The notes beneath the pieces were generated by a model. It was given only the letters and a program-made list of their open reading frames with translations, was not told the DNA's origin and made no database searches. A DNA stretch of 64,000 nucleotides. Source: Hahellaceae bacterium. GTDB taxonomy: Bacteria; Pseudomonadota; Gammaproteobacteria; Pseudomonadales; Oleiphilaceae. The DNA lies in contig JADJWY010000024.1 in NCBI GenBank assembly GCA_016716085.1, forward strand, positions 1 to 64,000. The letters are read 5' to 3'. The stretch's first letter is position 1. Every line of letters begins with the position of its first letter. The translations under genes were made by a program, and so were the position numbers. Below, piece after piece: positions 50,890 through 60,109 of the stretch.

Positions 50890-53109
50890 TTAGAATCCGC
50901 GACGCTCAACGTTCAGTTGTGCGGCCAATTTTTGATCCACATGCTCGATTCTGATGGCGCACTGCTTGAAGGCGGGTTGCCGTGAGTGGGGGTCCAGCAG
51001 GCCCAGCGACACACGGTTCACGCAGTCAAAGAAGTGAAAGGGAATAAAGACCATGTTGCGTGGCACACGCTGAGTGAGCTGCACCATGACCACGGCATCC
51101 CCGCGGCGTGACACCAAACGGACATAGGTGCCATGCTGAATGCCCTGTTCGGCCGCGGCATCCGGGTTCATTTCCATATACGGGGTAGGGCTGTACTTGT
51201 TCAGGTTGCCCATTTTTCCGGTGCGGGTCCGGGTGTGAAAATGTTCGACGACGCGACCTGAGTTCATCCAGAACGGGTACTGCTCACAGGGCACTTCGTT
51301 GTTGTTAATGAAGGGCAGCGGAATCAGGTTGGCTCTGCCGTCTTTCGTCTGGAATACCCCATCACTGTATAAGCGCGGCGAGCCTTTAACGCCGTTTTTA
51401 CCGCTGGGCGTTTGGAAAGGAGCCTCTGCCCCTTCCCGGAAGGGCCACTGAATCCCGCAGGAGTCTTCAATCAGTTGATGCGTCATGCCGGAAATATCCA
51501 GCGTGCGCGTATTGCCTTTGGAGAGCTGCTTCATTTCATTGAAGGCGCCCTCGACGGTATCAGGAAAATGAATTTTGCGTCCGTTCTCGAAGCGCTTGGC
51601 AAGCTGATTAAAGATCCAGAAATCGGCTTTGGATTCACCCACCGGCTCCTGCACCTTGCGTACAATATTGACGCGGCGTTCGGTGTTGGTAAAACAACCC
51701 TCTTTTTCCGCCCAGACTGCCGCGGGTAAATACATGTGGGCGTAGTGGGTGGTTTCGACATCGGCGTAAGCGTCCTGAATCACCAGGAACTCGAGTTTCT
51801 CGAGCGTCTTGCGGATACGCGCCGTGTTCGGCATGGAGGTCATCGGATTGGTGGCAACCAGCCACAGCCCTTTGATCTGCCCGGTTTCAATGGCCGGGAA
51901 AATATCCGTTTCGGCCAGGCCGCGCTGGGTTGGGAAGAATGACTCGTCAATGCCCCAGAAATCCGCGATTTCTTTGCGGTGTTCGGGCTTTTCCAGGTAG
52001 CGATAACCCGGCAGACCGGAGCAGGAACTCCATTCCCGTGTTCCCATTGCGTTACACTGTCCGGTAATCGACAGGCTGGTACCACCGGGCTTGCCAATAT
52101 TACCGGTAATCAGGTTGAGGCTGTTGATCCCCACCACCCCGTCGCTGCCATGGGTGGATTGGTTGATGCCCATGGTCCAGATCGACATGGCGGCGCCTGC
52201 CTTGGCGTAAAGGCGGGCAACCACACGAATGGTGTCTTCATCAATGCCGCAGAGTTTAGAGGCGGTGATCGGGTCATAATCCTTCACGCAGGCTTCCAGC
52301 GCTTCGATGCCGTTGGTATGGGCCTCGATATAGGCGCGATCTTCCAGGCCCTCTGCCAGAATCACGTGCATCAGACTGTTCATCAGCACCACATCGGTGC
52401 CGGGCGTAACGGGTAAGTGAATATCGGCAAACTGGGCCAGCATGGTGACGCGCGGATCGACCACGATCAGCGGGAATTTGCGCTTTTCCATGGCCTCTTT
52501 CAGGCGCCAGTAGATAATCGGGTGTTGCTCAGGGAGGTTGGAGCCCCAAGCAATCAGACACTCGGTATGTTCAAAATCGTCATAGCAGCCGGGAGGGCCA
52601 TCCGAGCCAAAGGAGCGCTTGTAGCCGGATACCGCAGAGGCCATGCAAAGGGTGGTGTTACCGTCGTAGTTATTGGTACCGATACAGCCCCGCGCCAGCT
52701 TGCCGAGGGTATAGAATTCTTCAGTAAGCAGTTGTCCGGTGCTCACGATAGAGAAGCTGTCCCGCCCATAGGTCGCCTGAATGCGCTTGATCTCGCTGGC
52801 CATGTAGTCCAGCGCGCCATCCCAGCTGGTTTCAGTCCAGGGTTCATAAGGTTTGTCACGCATCAATGGTTTATTGCCACGCCCAGCGATGGTGAACAGC
52901 TCGTGCTCAAAGATACCTTTAATACACAGCTTGCCCCGGTTGACGTCAGCATCTGCATTGCCGCGGCTCGCGACCGCTTTACCGTTTTTATCCAGACCCA
53001 CTTCAATCGAGCAGCCGGTTGAACAATAGCCGCAGGTGGTGTACTTCCACTCGTGCACTTTTTTGTCAGCAATCCGAATCGGATTCTGCTCTTTGCGTCT
53101 GAACAGCAT
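50890..53109 (-). CDS. Mo-bisPGD oxidoreductase, NasA/NapA-like, candidate nitrate reductase
   Basis: 739 residues. The [4Fe-4S] motif TTCGYCSTGCSIEV with CIKG, the likely Mo-ligand Cys in TTLCMASAVSGYKR, and SFGSDGPPGCYDDFEHTE, DPRVTMLAQFADIHL and GQCNAMGTREW put it with NasA, NapA and formate dehydrogenase-like enzymes; STGQLLTEEFYTLGKLARG parallels the same stretch of NasA at 24968-27628. It lacks the C-terminal [2Fe-2S] domain of that NasA and has no Tat signal (MLFRRKEQNPIRI). With the DmsB-DmsC fusion next it may draw electrons from quinol on the cytoplasmic side. The substrate is not proven. Confidence 0.8.
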   Translation of the reverse strand: MLFRRKEQNPIRIADKKVHEWKYTTCGYCSTGCSIEVGLDKNGKAVASRGNADADVNRGKLCIKGIFEHELFTIAGRGNKPLMRDKPYEPWTETSWDGALDYMASEIKRIQATYGRDSFSIVSTGQLLTEEFYTLGKLARGCIGTNNYDGNTTLCMASAVSGYKRSFGSDGPPGCYDDFEHTECLIAWGSNLPEQHPIIYWRLKEAMEKRKFPLIVVDPRVTMLAQFADIHLPVTPGTDVVLMNSLMHVILAEGLEDRAYIEAHTNGIEALEACVKDYDPITASKLCGIDEDTIRVVARLYAKAGAAMSIWTMGINQSTHGSDGVVGINSLNLITGNIGKPGGTSLSITGQCNAMGTREWSSCSGLPGYRYLEKPEHRKEIADFWGIDESFFPTQRGLAETDIFPAIETGQIKGLWLVATNPMTSMPNTARIRKTLEKLEFLVIQDAYADVETTHYAHMYLPAAVWAEKEGCFTNTERRVNIVRKVQEPVGESKADFWIFNQLAKRFENGRKIHFPDTVEGAFNEMKQLSKGNTRTLDISGMTHQLIEDSCGIQWPFREGAEAPFQTPSGKNGVKGSPRLYSDGVFQTKDGRANLIPLPFINNNEVPCEQYPFWMNSGRVVEHFHTRTRTGKMGNLNKYSPTPYMEMNPDAAAEQGIQHGTYVRLVSRRGDAVVMVQLTQRVPRNMVFIPFHFFDCVNRVSLGLLDPHSRQPAFKQCAIRIEHVDQKLAAQLNVERRGF

Positions 53110-53138
53110 GGTATGGGTATCTCTACGTTAGCTGGATC

Positions 53139-53155
53139 GGCACCAAACGGGTGCG
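53139..53155. promoter_or_regulatory. NtrC-type palindrome before the second molybdoenzyme operon
   Basis: ggcaccaaacgggtgcg has the perfect GCACC-N5-GGTGC core. Its centre is only 38 bp upstream of ATG 53109. A GG-N10-GC sequence overlaps it on the minus strand but would leave an 11-nt leader, so I do not call a sigma-54 promoter. The site could serve from a distance, or repress. Confidence 0.6.
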
Positions 53156-53408
53156 TCAATTTGGGCTGATTTGAAAAATGCGCACCAAGCCAGAGCGTAA
53201 AGGTGGTATTTGCGTGCGCTATTTCGTGTCACGGGCGGTTACTGCAAAAGGCAGACCACTTTATCTTGGCAATACCGATGAGGGAGTATGTTTTTCGCCA
53301 CGCTGTAAAATTTTGCCTACACTTAAAGAGCGGATGCCTTTTGGGTGTTTGATCGATCTGGTTTGTACCTTCCCTTCGCTTTGGACGTTCAGTAAAAGGA
53401 AAAGTCTC

Positions 53409-55037
53409 ATGCTTAATAAAATTACGCTACGCACGCAGCTTTATAGCTTGCTCGTAGGTATGGTTGTGTTGCTCACATTTTTCACAGTGACAGCCTTGAA
53501 CGTGGTCAGCAGTATGAGCAAAGACGCTGTCGCAATGGGGCTGGGTAAAGATGTCGTGGCAGACATTCTTCCACCGCCCCTTTATGTCATCGAAGCGGAA
53601 CTGGTTGCTGAAGAGCTGCGGCAAGCACCCCGGGCTGATGTAGAGGATTACCTTGCCCGTTTGCAAACGCTTAAGAACGACTATGATCAACGCAATGCTT
53701 ACTGGGAAACCACTGAGATGGATGAGAAGGTCAAACAGGCACTTCTGGGTGAGCAAAAGCAGGCTGCCGATGTCTTTTGGTCTGTGGTCATGGGTAGCTA
53801 CACTGACGCAATAAAGAAACGAGATCAGGGCGCAATAGAATCCGAGTTTGGCAAAGTTAGGTCTGCCTATCTTCGTCACCGACAAGGTGTTGATAAAACG
53901 GTGGCACTCGCCAGTGCATTTGCCTCAAGTACCCTCACGGAACTGGAGATGAATGGAGCGCGTTCCGGGAATCTTCTTCTCGCAGTCGCAATAATCGGTA
54001 CGGCGATTATTGGGCTCAGCATGGTGTGGGTAATTCATTCAATTCTTAGAAAGTTGGGTGGTGAGCCGAGCGTGATTCAGCAGGTTGCGCAGCGAATCGC
54101 CCAAGGCGACCTTTCCCATGGAGACTCCCGGTCTAATGCCCCAGCGGGCAGTCTGATGGTGTCGATGCAGCACATGCAGGGGAACTTAAGAAGCATTATC
54201 CAGGAAGCCAGGCGTGTGGCACTGGCAGTCGAAGCGGCTGCTGAGGATCTTGATCGAAATTCGACGGCGGTCACCTCCAGTTCGTCACGACAAACCGATG
54301 CTGCTAACTCGATGGCTGCTGCGATTGAAGAGGTGACGGTGACAGTTAGTCACATCGCCGACAATGCGCGGTCAGCACAGGAAAAAGCGGGTGCGAACCA
54401 AAAGCTAACAGCGGAAGGGAGCCGTCTGATTCAAGGAACGATCACTGAAATAGGCGATGTAGCAGAAACGGTGGCTAAATCGAGTAGCGCAATTAAGGCT
54501 CTGGGTGATAAATCAAGCCAGATTTCCAGTATTGTCGAAGTCATCAAAGCGATCGCGGAGCAGACAAATTTACTGGCACTCAATGCGGCGATAGAAGCTG
54601 CACGAGCCGGTGAGCAAGGGCGGGGCTTTGCTGTCGTTGCGGATGAGGTGCGGGGTCTTGCCGCGCGAACAGCGCAGTCCACTCAGGAAATAAGTATGAT
54701 GATTGCAGGTATTCAACAAAGTACTCAGCAAGCTGTTCAGGCCATGGAGAAAGGCAGTTCTCAGGTGACTGCTGGAGTGAGCATGGCTGCCAGCACGGGC
54801 CGTGCGGTAGAAGAGATCAACGATGGTATGCGTGGTCTTCTGCTATCGGTGGGGGAAATATCCAATTCGCTATCCGAGCAGTCGAGTGCAAGCCAGGATT
54901 TAGCCAAGCACGTTGAGATGATCGCACAGATGAGTGACACGAATTTCAGTGCGATCAAGGCCGTCTCGGATCTGACGGGGTCGCTCTCGGCACTTTCGCA
55001 GGATTTAAACCGCGCCGTAGGACGATTCAAATTGTGA
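53409..55037 (+). CDS. Methyl-accepting chemotaxis protein
   Basis: 542 residues from ATG 53409, with AAGGA eight bases upstream; 77 extra codons upstream look non-coding. Helix one (LLVGMVVLLTFFTVTALNVV), a periplasmic helical sensor of about 150 residues with VVADILPPPLYVIEAELVAE, helix two (LLLAVAIIGTAIIGLSMVWV), a HAMP-like stretch and the cytoplasmic signalling hairpin with tip IAEQTNLLALNAAIEAARAG. It is divergent from the second molybdoenzyme operon, which hints at a nitrogen-related ligand, but the sensor does not name one. Confidence 0.88.
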   Translation: MLNKITLRTQLYSLLVGMVVLLTFFTVTALNVVSSMSKDAVAMGLGKDVVADILPPPLYVIEAELVAEELRQAPRADVEDYLARLQTLKNDYDQRNAYWETTEMDEKVKQALLGEQKQAADVFWSVVMGSYTDAIKKRDQGAIESEFGKVRSAYLRHRQGVDKTVALASAFASSTLTELEMNGARSGNLLLAVAIIGTAIIGLSMVWVIHSILRKLGGEPSVIQQVAQRIAQGDLSHGDSRSNAPAGSLMVSMQHMQGNLRSIIQEARRVALAVEAAAEDLDRNSTAVTSSSSRQTDAANSMAAAIEEVTVTVSHIADNARSAQEKAGANQKLTAEGSRLIQGTITEIGDVAETVAKSSSAIKALGDKSSQISSIVEVIKAIAEQTNLLALNAAIEAARAGEQGRGFAVVADEVRGLAARTAQSTQEISMMIAGIQQSTQQAVQAMEKGSSQVTAGVSMAASTGRAVEEINDGMRGLLLSVGEISNSLSEQSSASQDLAKHVEMIAQMSDTNFSAIKAVSDLTGSLSALSQDLNRAVGRFKL

Positions 55038-55054
55038 TCTGATAGACCTCAGTA

Positions 55055-55825
55055 TTAATGCTGCAAAATCTGACTCAGGAACGCCTGAGTCCGTTCATTC
55101 TGCGGGTTTGTGAAGAATTCATGCGGGGTATTCTGCTCCACGATCTGCCCGGCATCCATGAAGATCACTCGATCGGCGACGGTTTTGGCGAAGCCCATTT
55201 CATGCGTTACGCAGATCATGGTCATGCCGCTTTCGGCGAGCTCGATCATGACGTCCAGCACTTCTTTGATCATCTCCGGGTCGAGCGCCGAGGTGGGTTC
55301 GTCAAAGAGCATGACTTCGGGGTTCATGCAAAGACTACGGGCGATGGCGACACGTTGCTGCTGCCCCCCTGAGAGCTGACCCGGATATTTGTGAGCCTGA
55401 TGAGGAATCTTCACCCGCTCCAGATATTGCATGGCGACTTTTTCAGCCTCTTTCTTGGGTGTCTGCCGCACCCAGATCGGGGCCAGGGTGCAATTTTGCA
55501 GCACGGTCAGGTGGGGGAACAGGTTGAAATGCTGGAACACCATGCCGACTTCGCGGCGGATGGCATCGATGTTTTTAAGGTCGTTATTCAGGGGGACACC
55601 GTTAACAATGATGTCGCCTTTCTGGTGCTCCTCCAGCCGGTTGATGCAGCGAATCATGGTCGATTTACCGGAACCGGAGGGGCCGCAGACAACAATACGC
55701 TCGCCTTTGGCGACACTCAGATTGACGTCCTTGAGAACGTGAAAGGCACCGTACCATTTGTTTACACCGCGTAATTCGATCATCGGTCGGCTATCGGTTT
55801 GTACTTGCGTCTGGCTTTGGTTCAT
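55055..55825 (-). CDS. aapP: General L-amino acid ABC transporter ATPase
   Basis: 256 residues. Walker A GPSGSGKST, Q-loop, signature LSGGQQQRVAIARSL, Walker B VMLFDEPTSALDPE and the switch His (VTHEMG) are all present; the polar amino acid subfamily motif QHFNLFPHLTVLQN is clear. It powers uptake by the AapQ/AapM pair. Last gene of aapJQMP; it is convergent with the chemoreceptor, 17 nt apart. Confidence 0.92.
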   Translation of the reverse strand: MNQSQTQVQTDSRPMIELRGVNKWYGAFHVLKDVNLSVAKGERIVVCGPSGSGKSTMIRCINRLEEHQKGDIIVNGVPLNNDLKNIDAIRREVGMVFQHFNLFPHLTVLQNCTLAPIWVRQTPKKEAEKVAMQYLERVKIPHQAHKYPGQLSGGQQQRVAIARSLCMNPEVMLFDEPTSALDPEMIKEVLDVMIELAESGMTMICVTHEMGFAKTVADRVIFMDAGQIVEQNTPHEFFTNPQNERTQAFLSQILQH

Positions 55826-55843
55826 GGGGCAACCTCGGTCAAT

Positions 55844-56938
55844 TTAGCGATGTGATGTGTTGAGTTTACGTTCCAGCGCCATGCTGTAACGTGAAATGCT
55901 GAAGCAGAACACCCAGAAGACGAACGCGACGAAAAGATAGCCTTCAATGGAATAGCCCAACCAATTCGGATCGTTCAGGGCTGACTGCACAATGGCCAAC
56001 AGGTCGAACAAGCCGATTATCAGCACCAGACTGGTGTCCTTAAAGAGCGCGATAAAGGTATTCACAATGCCAGGGATCATCAATTTGAGTGCCTGTGGCA
56101 GAATGATCAACCCTGTGGATTGCCAATAATTCAGGCCCAATGCCTGGGCCGCTTCATATTGTCCCTTCGGGATGGCCTGCAAGCCCCCCCGCACCACCTC
56201 GGCCATGTAGGCGCTCTGGAACATGATGACACCGATCATGGCACGCATGAGCTTGTCAGATTCGGCACCGGCCGTCATAAACAGGGGCAGCATGACCGAG
56301 GCCATGAACAGCACCGTGATCAGCGGAACCCCCCGCCAGAATTCGATGTAGACCACACACAGGCTTTTAATCAGCGGCATGTTGGAACGCCGGCCCAGAG
56401 CCAGCAAGACGCCAATGGGAAGAGAGGCGACGATTCCCACGACGGCAATCACCAGGGTCAGCATGAGGCCACCCCACTGATGGGTTTCAACATCCGCCAG
56501 ACCGAAAGACCCTCCGCGCAGCAGGTAGAAGGCCGCGACGGGAAATACAACCAACGTGACGAGTGCGCCAATGTTCTTGTGGGGAATGCGCTCGATGGCG
56601 AGCCACAACAGGCCGACGGCGAAGAGCGCAAACACAAGGTTCACTCGCCAGATTTCGCTGTCGGGATAGAAGCCATAGGTGAATTGTTGCAGTCGGGCAT
56701 AAACGAAGACCCAGCAGGCTCCGCCGCTGGTGCAGGCCTCACGCGAATCGCCCACCCAGTCAGCCTGGAGAATCCCCCAGCTGATCAGCCAGGCGAGTGC
56801 CTCGTAGATCAGATAGGCGGCGGCCAGGGTTAAAACGGAATTGAGAGGCGAATTAAACAGATTGCTACGTACCCAGCCGACAACGCCGACCGTGTTGGCG
56901 GGTGGGGGCAAATCGGGCAAAGGTTTAAAATTGTCCAT
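55844..56938 (-). CDS. aapM: General L-amino acid ABC transporter permease AapM
   Basis: 364 residues. The long N-terminal part with extra helices is typical of AapM; the C-terminal half carries the permease EAA loop (EAAQALGLNYWQSTGLIILPQA is its region) and the helices around WGGLMLTLVIAVVGIVASLP. It forms the channel with AapQ. It starts 2 nt after aapQ. Confidence 0.9.
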   Translation of the reverse strand: MDNFKPLPDLPPPANTVGVVGWVRSNLFNSPLNSVLTLAAAYLIYEALAWLISWGILQADWVGDSREACTSGGACWVFVYARLQQFTYGFYPDSEIWRVNLVFALFAVGLLWLAIERIPHKNIGALVTLVVFPVAAFYLLRGGSFGLADVETHQWGGLMLTLVIAVVGIVASLPIGVLLALGRRSNMPLIKSLCVVYIEFWRGVPLITVLFMASVMLPLFMTAGAESDKLMRAMIGVIMFQSAYMAEVVRGGLQAIPKGQYEAAQALGLNYWQSTGLIILPQALKLMIPGIVNTFIALFKDTSLVLIIGLFDLLAIVQSALNDPNWLGYSIEGYLFVAFVFWVFCFSISRYSMALERKLNTSHR

Positions 56939-56940
56939 GC

Positions 56941-58125
56941 TTAGCGCTCCACCAGCGCAATGCGCTTGTTATACCAATTCATTAACCCGGACGTTATCAG
57001 GCTAAAGGTGAGATAAACAGCCATGGTCATAAAGATGATTTCAACAGCCTGGCCGGTCTGGTTCAGGGTGGTTCCGGCAAATACCGAGACCAGATCCGGG
57101 TAGCCAATCGCAGTGGCGAGCGAGGAGTTTTTGGTCAGGTTCAGATACTGGTTAGTGAGCGGTGGGATGATCACCCGCAGCGCCTGCGGCACGATAATGA
57201 GGCGTAATGTTTGTCCGCGCGTCAATCCCAGTGCACTGGCGGCTTCGCTCTGACCTTTGCTGACCGCCTGAATACCGGAGCGGACTACTTCGGCGATAAA
57301 CGCGGCAGTGTAGATGGTCAGGGCCAGGAGCAGGGCGATCAGTTCCGGGTAAACCGTCAGGCCGCCTTGAAAATTGAAGCGTTTGAACTCCGGGTATTCC
57401 CAGGTCAGGGGGCTGCCGACGATCCAGAACGTGGCCAGTGGCAAGCCCACTATCAGCAGTAACACGGGCCACCAGATTGCGCGGGCATGTCCGGTCTGCG
57501 CCTGGTGTTTGTCGCGGAAAATCTTCAGGACAAAACTAATGGCAAGCGCAAGAACCAGAGCCACCCACACCCAGGTGAACGCATCCTCGGTGAGGGCTTT
57601 GGGAATATAAAGCCCACGGTTATTCAGAAACACGCTTTCGCCGAAGGTGTAGCTCTCGCGAGCGCCGGGCAGGGCCCGCAGCACGGCGAAGTACCAGAAA
57701 AAAATCTGCAGCAGCAGCGGAATATTGCGAAAGGTTTCGATGTAAACCGTGGCCAGTCGGGCCACCAGCCAATTATGGGACAGACGGGCGATGCCGATGA
57801 TCAGGCCCAGTATCGAGGCCAGAATGATGCCGAGAACCGACACCAGCAGGGTATTGAGCAGGCCGACAAAGAAGGTGCGGCCGTAGGAATAGGTTTCATC
57901 GAAGTCGATAAGCGACTGCAGAATGCCAAAGCCTGCCGGGTTGGAGAGAAAATCAAAGCCAGTGGTAATGCCACGGGCCTCCATGTTGGTCAATGCATTG
58001 GAGATAATGTAGTAAAAGAATGCGATGACCGATGCAGCGGCAAGGATCTGAAAGATGACCGCCCTGATCGCAGGGTCGTTCCAGAATTTCGGCTTATTGG
58101 CCGGGGACGTTGACGTTTCCGACAT
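56941..58125 (-). CDS. aapQ: General L-amino acid ABC transporter permease AapQ
   Basis: 394 residues, about eight helices. The HisMQ-type region (TLLVSVLGIILASILGLIIG, FRNIPLLLQIFFWYF) and EAA loop (SEAASALGLTRGQTLRLI, then VPQALRVI) are clear; a large insertion between them is usual in AapQ. It follows aapJ after a 72-nt gap that holds a strong hairpin. Confidence 0.91.
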   Translation of the reverse strand: MSETSTSPANKPKFWNDPAIRAVIFQILAAASVIAFFYYIISNALTNMEARGITTGFDFLSNPAGFGILQSLIDFDETYSYGRTFFVGLLNTLLVSVLGIILASILGLIIGIARLSHNWLVARLATVYIETFRNIPLLLQIFFWYFAVLRALPGARESYTFGESVFLNNRGLYIPKALTEDAFTWVWVALVLALAISFVLKIFRDKHQAQTGHARAIWWPVLLLIVGLPLATFWIVGSPLTWEYPEFKRFNFQGGLTVYPELIALLLALTIYTAAFIAEVVRSGIQAVSKGQSEAASALGLTRGQTLRLIIVPQALRVIIPPLTNQYLNLTKNSSLATAIGYPDLVSVFAGTTLNQTGQAVEIIFMTMAVYLTFSLITSGLMNWYNKRIALVER

Positions 58126-58160
58126 GACCGCACCTAATCAGATTTAAAGGCGAACCAAAT

Positions 58161-58181
58161 GGGAGGGGGGTGTCCCCTCCC
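58161..58181 (-). promoter_or_regulatory. Intercistronic hairpin between aapJ and aapQ
   Basis: gggagggg (58161-58168) pairs perfectly with cccctccc (58174-58181) over a 5-nt loop. No T-run follows. Such GC-rich hairpins between binding-protein and permease genes protect or attenuate mRNA and so raise binding protein over permease. Confidence 0.7.
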
Positions 58182-58197
58182 GTTGTCAGCTATGCAA

Positions 58198-59217
58198 TCA
58201 GCGTACCGGCGGTGCGTACTGAATGCCGCCCTGAGTCCACAGTGCGTTCAGGCCGCGGCTGATTTTTAACGGTGAACCCTGGCCCACATTGCGCTCAAAC
58301 TGCTCGCCGTAGTTGCCCACCTGCTTGATGATGTTAAAGGCCCAGTCTTCGCTCAGGCCGAGCATCTGGCCGAAGCCGCCTTCCTTGCCCAGCAGTCGCC
58401 CAACATCGGGATTATCGCCTTTTTTCATGACATCCACGTTGGCAGCGGTAACGCCCAGTTCTTCAGCATTCATCGCCGCAAACAGGGACCAGCGCACAAT
58501 ATTGAACCATCCGTCATCCCCCTGGCGCACCGCTGGGCCCAAAGGTTCTTTCGAAATGACTTCGGGCAGTACGATGGCATCAGACGGATTGGCGAGTTTG
58601 ATGCGCAAGGCGTAAAGCTGGGATTGGTCCGAGGTCAGTACGTCACAGCGCCCGGACTCAAACCCTTTCACCGTCAGATCGGAGGTGTCGAACACGACCG
58701 GGGTGTACTTCATGTTGTTGGCTCGGAAGTAGTCGGCCAGATTCAGCTCGGTCGTGGTGCCGGCCTGAATACAGATGGCCGCACCGTCCAGCTCTTTGGC
58801 GGAGGCGACGCCGAGTTTTTTACTGATCAGAAAACCCTGGCCGTCGTAGTAGTTGACGCCCACAAAATTGATGCCCAGTGAGGCGTCCCGACTCAGGGTC
58901 CAAGTTGTGTTGCGGGGGAGCAAATCAACCTCGCCAGACTGCAGGGCAGTGAAGCGCTCTTTGGCGTTGAGCGGCGTGTATTTGACTTTGGTTGAATCGC
59001 CAAACACGGCGGCGGCAACCGAGCGGCAGACATCAACGTCAAGACCTGTCCAGTTACCTTTTTCGTCAGGATTTGAGAATCCGGGAAGGCCGGTGCTGAC
59101 ACCACACTGAATGAAACCTTTTTTCTTGACGTTTTCGAGGGTGTCCGCGCTGGCGGCGCTTGCTTGAGCGAGAAAGGCTGTCGCAGCCATGACGGATAGA
59201 ATCTTCGTCTTCATCAT
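58198..59217 (-). CDS. aapJ: General L-amino acid ABC transporter binding protein
   Basis: 339 residues. A Sec signal (KILSVMAATAFLAQASAASA) is followed by the family 3 binding fold: GFIQCGVSTGLPGFSN, GLDVDVCRSVAAAVFGD, LPRNTTWTLSRDASLGI. It captures a broad range of L-amino acids in the periplasm. GAGGAAAA lies just before the twin ATG start. First gene of the operon. Confidence 0.93.
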   Translation of the reverse strand: MMKTKILSVMAATAFLAQASAASADTLENVKKKGFIQCGVSTGLPGFSNPDEKGNWTGLDVDVCRSVAAAVFGDSTKVKYTPLNAKERFTALQSGEVDLLPRNTTWTLSRDASLGINFVGVNYYDGQGFLISKKLGVASAKELDGAAICIQAGTTTELNLADYFRANNMKYTPVVFDTSDLTVKGFESGRCDVLTSDQSQLYALRIKLANPSDAIVLPEVISKEPLGPAVRQGDDGWFNIVRWSLFAAMNAEELGVTAANVDVMKKGDNPDVGRLLGKEGGFGQMLGLSEDWAFNIIKQVGNYGEQFERNVGQGSPLKISRGLNALWTQGGIQYAPPVR

Positions 59218-59318
59218 TTTTCCTCAGGGTTGTGTGATTTTTCTTTTTTGATCCATATCAACCATATCACAGGAAAATAGGCTTGACGAGTTTATAGGGC
59301 TGTGGTCCAAAGGCTGTG

Positions 59319-59340
59319 AGGGGGCTTGGGCTTGCCCCCT
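59319..59340. terminator. GC-rich hairpin upstream of the TetR gene
   Basis: agggggc (59319-59325) and gccccct (59334-59340) pair perfectly around an 8-nt loop; tcttcccttct follows, a weak U-rich tract on the plus strand. It may insulate the TetR gene or be a leader structure. Confidence 0.4.
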
Positions 59341-59391
59341 CTTCCCTTCTATAATGTATGTTTTGTCAACATTGCACCGTCGAGGGGCTCT

Positions 59392-60048
59392 ATGTCATCA
59401 CCCTCTTATCATCATGGCAACCTGCGGGAAGCCCTGCTGAATCAAGCACTGGCGCACCTGATTGAAGCCGGGCCTGAAAAGCTGAGTTTACGCGCTCTGG
59501 CGCGCGACGTCGGTGTGTCTCAGACGGCGCCCTACCGACATTTTGCTGACAAGAACGCACTCCTGGCTTCGCTTGCGGCGGAAGGTTACCGGCGTCTGAC
59601 GGAGGCGACCATTGGTGAAGCCGATCGACAGCAGGATCCGCTGGCCAGGTTGTTGTGTTCAGGTCGGGGCTATATCCAATTTGCCCGTCAAAATCCTGAG
59701 CTCTATAAGTTAATGTTTGGCCCTCTGGTTGAAAAACCGGAAAATTATGCAGAGTTGACCGAGGCGGGCAGCATTTCGTTCCAGTCAATTATGGCGTTAG
59801 TAGTCGGAGCTGCAGAGGCGGGATTACTCGTCAATGAACCGCCGATGTTGCTGGCCATGAGCGTCTGGTCAGGCGTGCATGGTATTGCCAGTCTCTGGAT
59901 TGATGGCTTGTATGGTTGTGTGCATTCCGGTCTGACGGACGATCGGGTGGTTGACGGCGCCTTGAGAATGGTGCATCGCGGATTGTTGAACCCGGAAGGC
60001 TTGAAACGGTTTACAAATCTCCCTCAAATGGGTGATATGGTTGTCTGA
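59392..60048 (+). CDS. TetR family transcriptional regulator
   Basis: 218 residues from ATG 59392, with GAGGGG just upstream; an in-frame start at 59326 lies in the hairpin region. The N-terminal helix-turn-helix is LSLRALARDVGVSQTAPYRH followed by FADKNALLASLAAEGYRR, and the rest is the WHG-type ligand domain. A possible operator aatgt-N11-acatt (59353-59373) overlaps its own promoter area. Target genes are not evident; the hydrolase at 60110 is convergent. Confidence 0.87.
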   Translation: MSSPSYHHGNLREALLNQALAHLIEAGPEKLSLRALARDVGVSQTAPYRHFADKNALLASLAAEGYRRLTEATIGEADRQQDPLARLLCSGRGYIQFARQNPELYKLMFGPLVEKPENYAELTEAGSISFQSIMALVVGAAEAGLLVNEPPMLLAMSVWSGVHGIASLWIDGLYGCVHSGLTDDRVVDGALRMVHRGLLNPEGLKRFTNLPQMGDMVV

Positions 60049-60109
60049 TAACCTCTATCGCACGCTGAATAACTGAGCGACGTCAAGGATATGATCAGGC
60101 AAACACCGA

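Noticed and set aside
53130..53146. GG-N10-GC (sigma-54-like) overlapping the NtrC palindrome
   Set aside because: It would start RNA only about 11 nt before ATG 53109 with no room for a ribosome site, and its -12 part (CAGCT) is poor.
53178..53408. 77-codon N-terminal extension of the chemoreceptor
   Set aside because: Chemoreceptors begin just before the first helix; ATG 53409 has a good ribosome site.
59253..59269. ccatatca repeated with 9-bp period upstream of aapJ
   Set aside because: Only two copies in an AT-rich leader; too little to call an operator.
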